From Akebia trifoliata (Eukaryota > Streptophyta > Magnoliopsida > Ranunculales > Lardizabalaceae): DNA of 64,000 nt. The notes beneath the pieces are model-generated. The model searched no databases, was not told the DNA's origin, and saw only the letters and a program-made list of their open reading frames with translations. Position 1 is the stretch's first letter. Each line of letters opens with the position of its first letter. A program made the position numbers and the translations under genes. This document shows positions 47,081-58,791 of the stretch, piece by piece. The stretch spans positions 11,267,658 to 11,331,657 of the forward strand of contig CM030704.1 in assembly GCA_017979445.1 (NCBI GenBank), written 5' to 3'.

Positions 47081-47389
47081 GAATTTTTTTTTTTTTTTTA
47101 GGTGCTGCTGTTGGTGCATAAGAAGAAGGGATTTAAAAATAAATAGCACTTGTACGCGTGGTGTGCCAATAGTGAAAATCTTCTTTTGTTATTTCTATCT
47201 TCTTCTCAAGTAAAAAAGAAAGGGCAGCAAGAGGAGAGAGACGTCTCTCTTTCTCTCTCTCTGTTTATATCTCTGTTGTTCTTTCTTTCCTGTTTTCAAT
47301 CAATTAGAATTTTCAACTTCAAATCAAATAAAAAAAAAACAATGTTTTTCTTTTGTGGGGAATGGGGGATTTTCGATTTTATTTGTTTA
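47081..47389 (+). other. Probable former 5' flank/UTR of the CRF-like relic
   Basis: This stretch has a CT-rich tract (47240-47300) and is continuous with 53883 onwards if the copia element is removed. Assignment as promoter or leader is inference from position only. Confidence 0.4.
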
Positions 47390-47804
47390 TGTTGGTTGTT
47401 TTAGGCGTCCATGTGGACCCAACTCTTATTATTCACGTATTAAGACTCCTCTTGGAGTCAGAGTCTTACTATGGTTGAGTCCTTATTATAATAGGAGATT
47501 GCAACCCTATTCTTATTTTTATCTCTATAAGTAGATGAGATGTGAGAACGTGAAAAAGAATACAAACAACATATTACAAAAAATCTGATTCTCCCAAAAG
47601 GAAACTTCTTCTCTTTAAGTAGCAATTTTCTGGGTTTCTATCAAAAGGACCTTACGATTTAAGGTGTGGAAACAGCGACTGCTCTAGAAGCGTTGACGTA
47701 ACGAATATTTGGACTTCCGATCTCGGGCGATCAACTCAATGTGGCACGACTCAATGATTGGATCTCCGTTGTGACACAAGGTACGTTTCCTATAAATCCT
47801 AACA
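47390..47804 (+). repeat. 5' LTR of full-length copia element (415 bp)
   Basis: It starts TGTTGGTTGTTTTAGGCGTC and ends ATCCTAACA. The LTR pair shows scattered substitutions over its whole length. The flanks are GTTTA (47385-47389) and GTTTC (53878-53882), a target duplication with one mismatch. Confidence 0.85.
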
Positions 47805-47818
47805 ATGGTATGAGAGCC
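47805..47818 (+). other. Primer-binding site
   Basis: ATGGTATGAGAGCC, one base different from the tRNA-iMet-type TGGTATCAGAGC site, directly follows the LTR. Confidence 0.75.
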
Positions 47819-48726
47819 AAATATGTTCATGATCCGTTTTTCGAATAAAAACCTAAATTGATTTTTTTTTAAATCGAACAAAACCTAAGATTTCTTATGG
47901 CAGAAATTCGGGTATTTTCTTTAATCGATTTTTGGGACAGAAATTAAATTTAATCCCTAAATCGATTTTGGATGAGATTTTTGGGGTTTTTTCTTCGAAC
48001 CCTCGTCGAACACTCAAAAGACCCTTTTTATTTTAATTTCTATTACTTGTTAAAGTAAATAATAATAATAAAAATAAAAATAGGGAAGAAAAAGATAGAA
48101 TTAAAAGTATTAGATGATGGACATGAGAAGAGATCAGATCAGACTCACCTGATCTGTCCTCATATCGAGTGCAGAGAGAGAAGATTGAACACGTAATCTT
48201 CAGATCTGTAGTCGGACGTGGTTCCATTGCGTCACAAACCCATATTTTGTTTTGGTTGAGCCTTGTCGTGGGCTCGCAGCTTGGGGTCCTTGGCTGATCC
48301 CCTTGAAAGCTTCGATAGCTTCGGGCGATTGAAGATGGTCATCGTCTTCATTTTCGTTTTCGTTTAAGTCTCTTTCAAGCATAATCAATAAAACCATATT
48401 AACAAACTCTTCTTCTTCTGCAAATACCTTAACAAAGAAGATAATACCTTAAGAAAAGGTTTTAACAAAACCTTTAATCTTCTCATGAAAAGCTAATAAG
48501 ATTATTTTTTGATGTATGTTAGTACATCATAGTTTGATGCAACCTTTTTTAATATAAAACTGATGTTTATTATTATAGAACTGAGTTCAACAGAACTCTA
48601 TTTTGTTGAAATAATGAATAAGTTTTTCTTATATACAACTGTAGTTGTATAACCAATCTACATTGAGTTCAATAGGACTATGCTTTTAATTTTTGCACTT
48701 TTTTTTTATTTATCTAGTAAATTGTA
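47819..48726 (+). mobile_element. 5' untranslated region of copia element
   Basis: No coding signal before the gag start at 48727. Confidence 0.5.
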
Positions 48727-49560
48727 ATGGCATCTAAAAACGTAGTAGCGAATTTAAATAAGGGAGAGAAACTGGATGGTAATAATTATGACATTGGGCA
48801 TTGTAAGATCCAGTATCTCTTAGATGAGCAAGGGATCTAGATACTTTGACTATAGTTATGAACAGATTAGAATAAGGGATTTCTACACAACATCGTCATA
48901 GCATGGACACATACCTGAATTGAAAAAAATAAAATCGGTGTACTATGCTGAGTAGCATGCACAATGATCTTATTAGTGAATTTGAGGGTTATCAAACAGC
49001 CAAAGATATGTGGGATGCTTTGAAACTGTCTTTTGCGGGTACTTCAGTAACCAGATTGCACGCATTGACGTTGAAATTTAACTCATATAAGAAGGCTCCC
49101 AATTATACCTTGGTTGAGCCTCTTAAGAAAATGTCTCAAATGATACTCGATCTAAAAGTTGCTGAAAATGTTTTGACAGATGAGTAGCAAATCCTTGCTA
49201 TCTTGAGATCTTTACCAAAATTTTGGGAGCAGATAAAACTCAATATGATGCACAATGAGAGTATTACCAACTTCTTTTAGTTGTCACGACATCTTGAATT
49301 AGAAGTTGAACATTAGTCTATAAGGATTAACAGTGTTGCTTTCACTGCTGAATTCAGAAAATGCGGGAACTTCAGACCCAAGCGCAAGCCAATGAAAATA
49401 ACTCAGATTAATGAAATTGCGCCTAAGAAGAACCTGAATTTGAAACGTCGCAGAGGAAAACGTGGTGGAAAGAAAGACAAATCTAAAATGGCATGCCACA
49501 ACTATAAGAAATTGGGACACTTTGCTCGTGAATGCACTGAGCCGAAGAAGGTAAATACCA
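48727..49560 (+). pseudogene. copia gag, degenerate
   Basis: The Met at 48727 opens MASKNVVANLNKGEKLDGNN, as in copia gag. After stops, the frame 48945-49187 reads MHNDLISEFEGYQTAKDMWD and later VTRLHALTLKFNSYK of the UBN2-type gag domain. The knuckle at about 49488-49540 reads ACHNYKKLGHFARECT, so the second cysteine of CX2CX4HX4C is now Tyr. Gag packages the element's RNA; this copy cannot. Confidence 0.8.
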
Positions 49561-50420
49561 ACTCTAAAACCCCTTTTCATTGTTTTGTTTGCACAGAGGT
49601 GCTTGTTATTTATTCTTGTGATCCTGATTGAATTATAGATTTCGAAGCAAACAAACATATAGCAAGGGATAAAGTGGGGTTCGTAGAGTTTCGTTGAGTC
49701 CTGCATGGTAGCATGAAGATTTTCATGGGAAATGATTCTAGTAAAGATGTGTGGGAGTAGGAACATAACAACTACGAATGTGCACATGACGCACATTGTT
49801 ACTTTACGATGTTCTTTATATGCCAGGAGTTCGACATAACTTACTTTCAATTACATCGCTAGTAGATTTAGGTTTTGATTTCTATTTTTCGTTAAAAATA
49901 GTTAGCATTTCTTTAGATTCAGTTATTTATAAATTCACTTTTATTTTAAATGATTTGTTTAAATTAGATGCTAATTTTAGCAATTTAAACCCTGATGCTT
50001 ATTCGATTTCCAATGATGTTGTTTCTGATTCTGTGAAATGACATGCTAGATTAGGCCATATTGGGCAAGATCGGATGAAAAGACTAGTGAATGATGGATT
50101 ATTAGGTCCACTTTCAAAAGTCAAAATTTCTAGCTATGAACATTGTTTTAGCCAGAAAGTCGAGTAGGAAATCATTTGGAAAGGCGGTACGTGCGTTAGT
50201 CCATTCTGACAGCTACGAACCACTTAATGTGAGGGCACGCCATAAAGCGACCTATTTCATCATATTTATTCATGATTATTCCCGATTTGGATATATTTAT
50301 TTGATTTCACATAAATCTGAAGCATCAAATTACTTTAAGAAATTTATGTTGGAAGTTGAAAATCAGTTGGAGAGGAAAATTAAGACTCTTAGAATTGACC
50401 GAGGACGCGAATATTTATCA
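49561..50420 (+). pseudogene. copia protease and integrase, degenerate
   Basis: The protease active site expected as D-S-G is read here as IIDFEANKHIA, so Ser-Gly are replaced. DVLYMPGVRHNLLSITSLVD follows, then ARLGHIGQDRMKRL of the pre-integrase domain. The integrase core frame 50136-50420 reads FIIFIHDYSRFGYIYLISHK and RKIKTLRIDRGREYLS. The usual FIDDYSR is FIHDYSR and TDRG is IDRG, so family-conserved acidic and flanking residues have changed. The frame then hits a stop. Confidence 0.8.
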
Positions 50421-52190
50421 TAGACTATGAAGAGGTTTTGTGAAGAAAAATGTATTCGTAGGCAATTAACAAATCCTTCTACTCCGTAACAAAATAACGT
50501 AGTGGAAAGAAGGAATATAACCCTTTTAGACATGGTGAGATCGATGATGGTGCAAGCAAATCTTCCTATTTCTTTTTGGGGAGATATTCTTTTGATTGCA
50601 GTCTACATCCTCAATAGGGTACCTTCCAAATCTATTACATCCACCTTTTATGAGTAATGGACAGGTAGAAAACCTGATTTGGGTCATCTACGTCCATGGG
50701 GATCATCTGGTTTTGTTCATATTACTTTCCATCAGATTGGAAAGTTAGACATAAGAGCTAAGAAATACACATTTATAAGATATTTTGAGCATTCTAAAAG
50801 CTTTGTGTTGGAAAAAAAATGGATTCTAAAAGTCAAGCGAAAGGCCGATGGAACTATTGATAAGTATAAAGCCCGTCTGGTTGCGAAAGGATATACCCAA
50901 ATAAAGGGTATTGACTATGATGAGACTTTCTCACTAGAAGTAAAACTCACATCCGTTCACCTCATTTTAGCCATTGTCGCACATTTAGACTTAGAACTTT
51001 TCCAGATGGACGTTAAGACAATATTTCTCAATGGAGATTTGGATGAGGAGATCTATATGAACAACCTGTAGGCTTCAAAGTAGAATGACATGATCGCAAA
51101 GTCTACAAGCTTAAAAAGTTCATCTATGGTTTGAAGCAATCATCCAGGCAAGGGTACTTTCGTTTTTATCGAGCCATTACTACAAATGGATTTACAATGA
51201 TGGAAGATGACCATTGTGTGTACGTTAAACAGAATGAAAAGAGTTTCTTAATGTTGTCTTTGTATGTTGATGACATTTTGTCGGCTGGAAAGATATGGAG
51301 TTGATTGTCGCCACTCAAAAGTGGTTATCCTCAAATTTAGAAATGAAGGATATGGGTGAAGTGAATTTTTTTACTTAGAATTAAGATCACTCGTGATCGT
51401 TCCAAGATACTTCTTTGTTTATCTTAGGAGACTTACATTAAAAGAGTATTCGAGCATTTTCACATGCAAAATTGTAAACCCATAGACACTCTAGTCCAAA
51501 AGAGGCATTCCTTACATCTTGGTCTTTGTCCTATGACGGATGCAGAGAAGGAAAAGATGACACAAATACCCTACGCAAATGCAATTGGGAGTCTAATGTA
51601 TGCTATGATGTCTACTCCACCGGATATTTGCTTTGTACTAGGATTGGTCAGTCATTATCAAAGTAATCTAGGAATTGCTCATTGGAAGGTAATAAAAAGA
51701 ATTTTTTGATACTTGTGTGGGATTGTAGATTATTCACTATGTCGCCAAGGAGAAGATTTGCGATTACAAGGCTATAGTGATGCGGATTGGACTAGTGATA
51801 TAGATGAGCGTAGATCCACATCAGTTATGCATTATTGCTTTGAGGTGATGTTGTTTCTTGGTCTAGCATGAAATAGTCTAGTGTTGCATTATCCATGATG
51901 GAATCAGAACACATTACATGTAGTGCTACGGTTCAAGAAACTTTGTGGTTGAGAAAGTTCCTTATTTGACTCAGTATAGTGCATAGTACCTCACATCTTG
52001 TATCATTGTATTATGATAGCATGGTAGTACTAGCATATGCAAAGGATCCTAAATACCATGGAAAATCGAAGTACATCGATATTCATTACCACTACATTCG
52101 AGGTATGATTACACAGAAGGAGGTAGTCGTATCACATATTACTTCGGGTCAGATGTAGTAGATCCTCTGACTAAACCTATTCCCTAAGAC
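50421..52190 (+). pseudogene. copia integrase C-terminus, reverse transcriptase and RNase H, degenerate
   Basis: After QNNVVERRN and ILNRVPSKS (integrase C-terminal part), the frame 50679-51068 gives KYKARLVAKGYTQIKGIDY and FQMDVKTIFLNGDLDEEIYM, the start of RVT_2 reverse transcriptase. Further on come IYGLKQSSRQ (normally IYGLKQASRQ), SLYVDDIL (catalytic YVDD retained), then PYANAIGSLMYAMMSTPPDI, YSDADWTSDIDERRST and SKYIDIHYHYIR of the RNase H part. Many stops separate these blocks. Pol copies and integrates the element; here it is dead. The domain order (integrase before reverse transcriptase) proves the Ty1/copia class. Confidence 0.9.
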
Positions 52191-53461
52191 ATTTATCATA
52201 CTCATGTTAGGAATTTGGGACTTCGTAGGTTTTGATTTGTGATTGTAATAGACTTTTTGTTTTATTAGATATTTCTTTTTATATATAGATATTTGTTCAT
52301 TCCATTCGATTATATCATCATTATATTACATTCTTTTTGGATTATCTTATGTCCACACTTTTTTTACTATGTTTTTCAACATGGAGTTATTTTTCGTCAT
52401 CAAGCTAAGGTCATTCACTCACACAATGATCACCCTGGCGCACAGACTGCGAGCAGGAAGGTATTATTTAGATAATTAAATCTTAAGGATTGAACCAATT
52501 TTATAAGGCAAACTGATTGTAAGCTTGATAATTGTATTATTGTCACCTCGAATATTGTCGAAATGAGATTCATAGGAATCGATTATGATTCATAGATGTG
52601 TAGCATCATAAAGCTTGAAAAAATACGAATGTGAACTTTAACCAGGTGCTTTGATAAGCAATTGGATTGGGAAGTTCAGGTTAGGCGCTTACAGTGTGAC
52701 TAAACTTAGATCTGTATGGTGTTGAGGTTGATGAACTCTTGAGGAGCTCCACTATAGCATGTAAGTCATGCTACATGTGTTATTTATTTCTGACCAATAT
52801 TTACCTATATGAGTAAGTGAATGATTCCTTGTTTCATTATTGTTTGAGTATTTTGAATAATTAGGTAATTATTGTGCCCTTAGTGAATTATGACTATGTT
52901 GTAAAGTAGAGGTCAATGTTTACTAACTCTAGCATGTTACCTATGACTAGGATTGATAAGGTTTAATGGAGCATGATTGGGAAAGAAATTTAACCAATAC
53001 TAAGCAACATGAAGGCTTGAGGAAGATTATTTGGCATCACATTCTATTGATAGATTATACACAATGACTAGAGCTTGTGCTGGCACTGATATTTATACTT
53101 TCAAAAGTTTTTTTTTAATGTATACTATTGTATATTCAACAATATATATATAGATTTACAAATTATTTTATTTTTGAAAAGAAATCTCATGCATTGTGTA
53201 CAGGGTTGAACATTATTCTGAGCTTAGGCTCATGAGGGTTTGGAAAATGCTCAATTCGATGTGGCCTAATAAGTCTGGGGCATATGTGAGTTTGAGGAGA
53301 TGGGATGTGTTTTGTCAATTAGATAGAAACTTAGCATAATGCTCTCTCCGGAAGTCAAACTCCCGTTGGTCGCACACTTTATTCCTTTGTATGAAGAAAA
53401 TACTTATAATAACTTGAGATGAGGAGATGATTGTGGAATCCTACCATGGATGAGTGGGAGA
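52191..53461 (+). mobile_element. copia 3' non-coding region ending in polypurine tract
   Basis: About 1.2 kb without coding signal between the pol end and the 3' LTR, closing with GGATGAGTGGGAGA next to the LTR. It is longer than in many copia elements. Confidence 0.6.
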
Positions 53462-53877
53462 TGTTAGTTGTTTTGGGCATCTATGTAGACCCAACTCTTA
53501 TTTTTCACGTATTAGAACTCCTCTTGGAGTCCGAGTCCTAATAAGGTTGAGTCTTTATTATAATAGGAGACTACAACCCTATTCTTATTTTTCATTGCTA
53601 TAAATAGACGAGATGTGAGGACGTGAAAAAGAATAAGAACAACAGACTACAGAAAATCAGATTCTTCCAAAAGGAAATTTCTTCTCCCTAAGTAGCAGTT
53701 TTATGGGTTTCTATCAAGAGGACCCTAGGGTTTAAGGTGTGGAAACAACGATTGCTATAGAAGCGTCGACGTGACGGGTATTTGAACTTCTAATATTCGG
53801 TGAATGACTCAACGTGACACGACTCAAGGATTGGATCTTCGCTGCGACACAAGGTACGCTCCCTATAAATCCTAACA
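53462..53877 (+). repeat. 3' LTR of full-length copia element (416 bp)
   Basis: Starts TGTTAGTTGTTTTGGGCATC and ends ATCCTAACA, collinear with the 5' LTR. Confidence 0.85.
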
Positions 53878-53912
53878 GTTTCTCAATCTGAGAGAAGAAA
53901 AATCTGAAACCA

Positions 53913-54330
53913 ATGGAGATGGATATAAGTTTTCTCACTCCAATCAAATTGACAGAGCATTAAACCGTCACCAAGAAATTCCTAAAGCAATCTACAAAGC
54001 CTGATTTGAGCTTCGTTAGACCTAGAGTTGTACGGTTCTCTATTACCGACAATAACGCGATGGATTCGTCAAGCGATGGAGAAGAGGATTTGTCGTTTTG
54101 GACGTCCCCATGTTAAGAAAGAAGAATGTCCAGGTGATAAGCACCGAAACTTGTTCTAGAGGTAACCATAACAAAAACGATAGTGCTAATGGAAATTAGA
54201 AGAGTAAATCTATTGGCAAGAAGAAAAGACAAAGGAAAAGGAGATAAAAATAAATGCAAAAAGGGGGGTGTTGTTGGTTATGTTGAGAGTAAGGGGAGAA
54301 AGAATGAGTGGGGTGTCGATGAGTAAATTT
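53913..54330 (+). pseudogene. Cytokinin-response-factor-like (AP2/ERF) gene fragment, broken
   Basis: From the Met at 53913 the frame reads PIKLTEH, a stop at 53961, then TVTKKF, RVVRFSITDNNAMDSSSDGEED, matching the N-terminal CRF domain (xTEHxxVTxK) and the VRIxxTDxDATDSSSDEE block of plant CRF/Pti6-type ERF factors. A frame change leads to FGRPHVKKEE and then CSRGNHNKNDSANGN and KSKSIGKKK, resembling the segment before the AP2 DNA-binding domain. The AP2 domain is not convincingly present; only FVYDDS near 54328 recalls its VYDNAA motif. In intact factors the protein is a nuclear transcription regulator. Two in-frame stops (53961, 54114) and shifts make this a pseudogene. The copia element sits about 35 bp upstream of the Met. 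Confidence 0.65.
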
Positions 54331-54419
54331 GTGTATGATGATAGCTAAAAAAAAGAAAAAAGAAAGTTTTTTTTTTTGTCTTGTAAGTGTGGCCGGTAGC
54401 AAATACAATAAAAGAAAAA

Positions 54420-57400
54420 TGTTTTATTATCAAAACGATATCTATTGTTTTGGATTCAAAATTCAATCTTTTTAGATCAATCTATTCCAACCCGTTTTGA
54501 TTTGATGAAATTTTAAAAGGAACTTGGTCATCGTTCTATCATTCAGGTAAGTTTTTCTCTCTCTCTCTCACTTTCAAATTCGAATCAATGTGGATGCTGG
54601 ACCGTTCGATTACTAACCTTTTAGAGTTTCGTTTCTCTTGTTTTCTTTCACCTACTATTGATCGAAATTGTTAGATGAGACTGTTATAATCAAATTCAAA
54701 CTAAAGGGATGTCTTCGAAGCTTGAGTTACAAGCATCTCCCAAGATATTTTACATCGACGTTGTAGACACGTGATTTCGTCATTACGACGATCACATCTA
54801 CGATGGTTTGGAGTCGTCACTATTCATGTTGTAAGTGGGTGTGAATGGTCACCTGATGTACATTTTAAAAAATTACCATTTTGGGCTCGTAGTGACTCAC
54901 GATAGATAAGGATAAATCAACCCTTGAGATTCGGGTAAGCGGTTCGATTGGAGAAAAGGGAAGGTGTTAGGCACCCTTTTCTCCCCGTCAAATGGCGGTA
55001 ACCTCAACTCAACTCGGTCATTTTAATCGAAAATACAAGAATAAAAATGAAAGTGTTACGTGTTGATAATGTGTACCCTAAGTAGGTATTTATTTTTGGC
55101 TCGATCATAGGATCATCTCATTGAAAGAGATGATCCTAATGGATCATTTTCCTTGAGATTCACTCATCTTAAATCCATTTAAAATAAATGAAGAGAAGGG
55201 GAGATAATAGAAGAGGGAGGAAGAGAGGGTAGAGAGAGAGGGGGGGATTGCCTTGAACCCACCTTGTATCTTCAATTTCCTTCTTCTTCTTCTTAAAGTC
55301 TTTTGAGTTCTTAGTGATGTAAAAAGATGTGATTATTTTTTTGTAGAGGATTAATATGAGATTGGAGAAAAGATGAGGAGAGAAGATGGATTTTTTGTTT
55401 GTTTTTTTTTTTGTAAGACTTGGTGTAGAGCTAGTAAGGGAGAATAGGTAATAGTGGTTAGTAGTGAGAATTGGGGGGATAATTTTTGTAGTAAAAGTTG
55501 AGGGTTTTTAGTGGTTAGTAGTGAGAGTTGGGGGATACCTTTTGTAGTAAAAGTTGGGGGTTTTTTGGGAAGAGGATGAGGGTATTTATAGCTGTTGAGG
55601 AGTTATTTTAGGGGTATAATGGGATGAAGTGAAGAAAAATGATAGAATGGTTATGAGTTTTTGAGAGGAGTGGGTGTAATTTGGGAGAGATAGGAGAGGG
55701 TATTTAGGGAAGGGAGGTTAAATGGGTTATTTACAACTCAAATGGGTTGGATCTTTCAACCCATTTGGGTTGAGTATTAGATGGAAGAGAATTGATGAGA
55801 GTGGTTGAGAAGATGAGATTGGTGGTTGTGATTAAGTGATTTTTGGTTTAAGAGAATGGAAGATTTAAGAAGGTGGTTGATGATATTTTGGGAGGGTGAG
55901 GGAGATGATACCATGTCTCAAAGTAGGTGGAAATGAAGGGTTGAGATGAGTTGATGGGAAATGATGAGTGTTTGATTTGAGAGGATGTGTGTAGATTTAG
56001 ATTGTAGATGTAGGTTTTGTAGGAAATGATGGGGGTAGATTAGGAGGAGGTATAGGTTAGGGGTGTGGGTAGATGTGTTTGATTTGAGAGAAAAGATGAT
56101 GGGTTGATGTGTGGGTAGATGATGTTTAAAAGACATTAATGGGGTAGGTAGTTGGGTGAGGAGGTGAGAGGGGGTGTGACATGTATCACCTTTTGATGAT
56201 AAAATAGTGATTGGTTGATGTGGATAGTGGTTTGTGGGTTAAGATTCTGGGTTGGATAATGATTGGGTATGTATAGTGGTTTGTGGGCTTTTAGTGTATT
56301 GGGCTTAATTTTTAGGAGGGTTGTGGGTTATTTTGGATTGAATGAGATTTATTTTGGGTTTGGATTTTTGGGGGTAGGTTCATTTTAGGGTTTAGGTGAT
56401 ATGGGATCGATTTTAGGTTGAGGGTAAGGTGAGAAATTGATTTTAGAGAGATGAGGGTTTATAGACCATAAGTGGGCTTAGGTTTTTTGTGGATTCGGAG
56501 GCGGAGCGGTGGTAGTAGAGAAGGGGAAATTTTTTGAGATTTTTGAATTTTATTGAATTAATCAAAATGCCACGTGTTGGCAAATCGGGCTTTTTAGGCC
56601 CGTTGGTAAACTTTATTGAAAATTTGGCATTTTTTGATTTTTTAAGCGGTGCGGTGAATATTGGGAAAGCGTAAGGTAAACTGAATCCTTTTGGTGGACC
56701 CCCTAAACCCTTAGGGGGTCTTAAGGACCTTGATTCGATCAAAATGCCATATTTCGATTGATTTGGGCTTTTGAGGCCCGTTGGCAATTTTATTGAAAAA
56801 TCTATTTTTTGGGCCCTTTCGAGTATGGGCCCATTCAAATTGGGGTGTCTACAGACGTGGAGGCTTGCAAATACATTTATTCTCTCTTATAGCTTATGTT
56901 CAAGTAAGAAAAAAAAGTGATTGTTTGCTCACAACCCAACACTATTTTGACATGTGGCACTGATGACTTAATGTTTGTCGCAAATTATCACAATAAATAA
57001 TAGAGAACAAAATTACAAGACCTCAATGAGTAAGAAATCAATCCACAGAGACAACCTTGGTTCTGACTTTTAACTAAAATAATTAAGATATAACGTAACT
57101 AGTAAAACCTATTTAGTAGAGATCAAAAACTAATAAAAATAATGAAAATTGTAAAAGAAGAAGGATTTGCAGTGTGAAAACTTAAATCAGTTGAATCCAC
57201 CACAGGCAAACTATATTATCAAGTCATCTGTATTTGTTTTTATGTATATCCAACTAACAATCTAATGTTGTTGGATCTGAAAGTTAATCAAGTTAAGCAC
57301 AAATAATAACTCAAAAATTTGTGATTAAACTTTAAAAAGATGAAATCAAAAGAGTATCTATGACATTCTCAATCGAGCATGATTTAGCTTGAACTTATCT

Positions 57401-57896
57401 AAGTTTAAATCATCAAAATTAGGAAACCGTAAGCCAAAATTGTTGATCTTTGCTTAGCAAATTATCATCACATTAAAATAATTAAACACAAATACATAGT
57501 AAATAAATTGGTTAAGATAATTTTGATCATGGATTCATTGACCTCTTTAATGGAGGTCTAGCCACAAATCATTCCATGTGATAGAAAAGAAGATAAAAGA
57601 AAAAACATAGAGATAAGAAAGGAGAGAAAGGAGAAAAAATATTTTTTCATTGATCTGAACTTTGACAGTACTTCCTTGATTACAAAGCTAGAATTGAAAT
57701 AAAAACTTAAAACTTAAAACTAAAAAATAAAAGGGAAGAGAGATAGTAGATCTCTTTTGACTCTGGTCTGGTTATTATTTATATAGATTAGATCAAGGTT
57801 TCTTAAGTCAAAAATTCCATGTAAATCAAAGTTAGTCCAACCCTAACCGACTTTGTGTGAAATTATGTCAACGCACAACGCAAATCTCAAGGCATG
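54420..57896 (+). repeat. Repeat segment R2, copy 2, split by a solo LTR
   Basis: 54420-54761 and 56854-57896 together are collinear with 40914-42928. At 57891-57896 (GGCATG, then ATAAGATGCC) this copy shows the site into which LTR C inserted in copy 1 (GGAATG then TGTAGACACC). Confidence 0.7.
54762..56853 (+). repeat. Nested solo LTR, 2092 bp
   Basis: Begins TGTAGACACGTGATTTCGTC and ends GGGGTGTCTACA, with target duplication GACGT at 54757-54761 and 56854-56858, and an empty site in R2 copy 1. It shares its structure with 43346-45637, including a G/T-rich, C-poor middle (about 55160-56480). Confidence 0.9.
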
Positions 57897-58715
57897 ATAA
57901 GATGCCTTCACCGCGCTATACCCATTCACTACGCCATGACTATGGTGAGCCCCATGGGTCTGGGTTTTGATTTGGATTTTCATTGCAAGCTCTTGAGTGC
58001 AATCAGTTCTTGCAGTTTTCCTGGTTTTATTCCTTTATTCCTCGTGCCTTTGACCTGTGATAAATAATGAACCAAAATAAAGAAAAAAATCAAAATAAAT
58101 TCAAAAATAACAAATAACATGGACTATGAATAAATTATCTCTAATTAGGAGATTTAACATATAATTTATCCTTAAAGTCTTTGTAAATCAAGCCTTAGAA
58201 ACAACTTTCTAGGCTCTCACATGAGCAATAACTCTCTCTTGCCCACAATGAAAAAACGAAATTTCCTAATAAGATAACCTTTTGGAATTCCAAAATATGA
58301 CCCAATACTACATATTGCAGAGGATGCAATTCTATGATTTGTTTTTTTAAATTTATTTTCATCGTTGAATTGTAATTCTAAATTTGGGTGCTCGATAACT
58401 GTCCAATTTTACCATTAGTAGAATTGTAGAGGATGCAATTCTATGGTGTTCGATTGCTAATATGATAATCTATGTGGATCCCATAATACTTGTTAAGATT
58501 TTAAATCTAATAATTAAGATTTTTAGGGTGTGGATGTGCGCGCAGGAGAGAAAAAATCTTTCTCTTTTTTACTTACATCATCAGCCCCACAAGTCAAACT
58601 GTTGTTGGGCTTCGAGCAAACAATCTCTTGGAAAAACAAGTTATGATTTTGTATTTTCTTTTTTTATTTTCCTAAATTAAGGATTAACCAGTTAGTGATA
58701 TTTTGAATTAAAAAA
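57897..58715. other. No gene recognised
   Basis: A direct repeat AGAGGATGCAATTCTATG occurs near 58319-58336 and 58430-58447, possibly the target duplication of a small insertion of about 95 bp. No first exon of the RID2 family is seen here. Confidence 0.4.
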
Positions 58716-58791
58716 ACAAAACTTCCAGAGAGAGCATTGGAGCTTCTAGCTTTGCCTGAAGATGGAGTGCCTCAGCTTCTACTTGATATAG
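58716..58791 (+). pseudogene. RID2: Isolated exon 2 of RID2/BUD23-like gene
   Basis: The 76 bp encode TKLPERALELLALPEDGVPQ followed by LLLDI and a G completing the next codon, matching the AKLSERALELLALPEDGVPK..LLLDIG region just before the SAM-binding loop of plant BUD23/RID2. A GT donor (gtgatt) follows in the correct phase. The acceptor is lost: where AG would precede the exon the sequence is AA (aaaaaaacaaaac). No exon 1 is found upstream and no exon 3 within the 5.2 kb to the window end. It is an orphan exon, on the same strand as the 6.3-8.6 kb relic but 50 kb downstream of it. Confidence 0.8.

Noticed and set aside
47385..53882. Possibility that the copia element is still active
   Set aside because: Many in-frame stops, loss of the zinc-knuckle cysteine and of the protease active site, and diverged LTRs.
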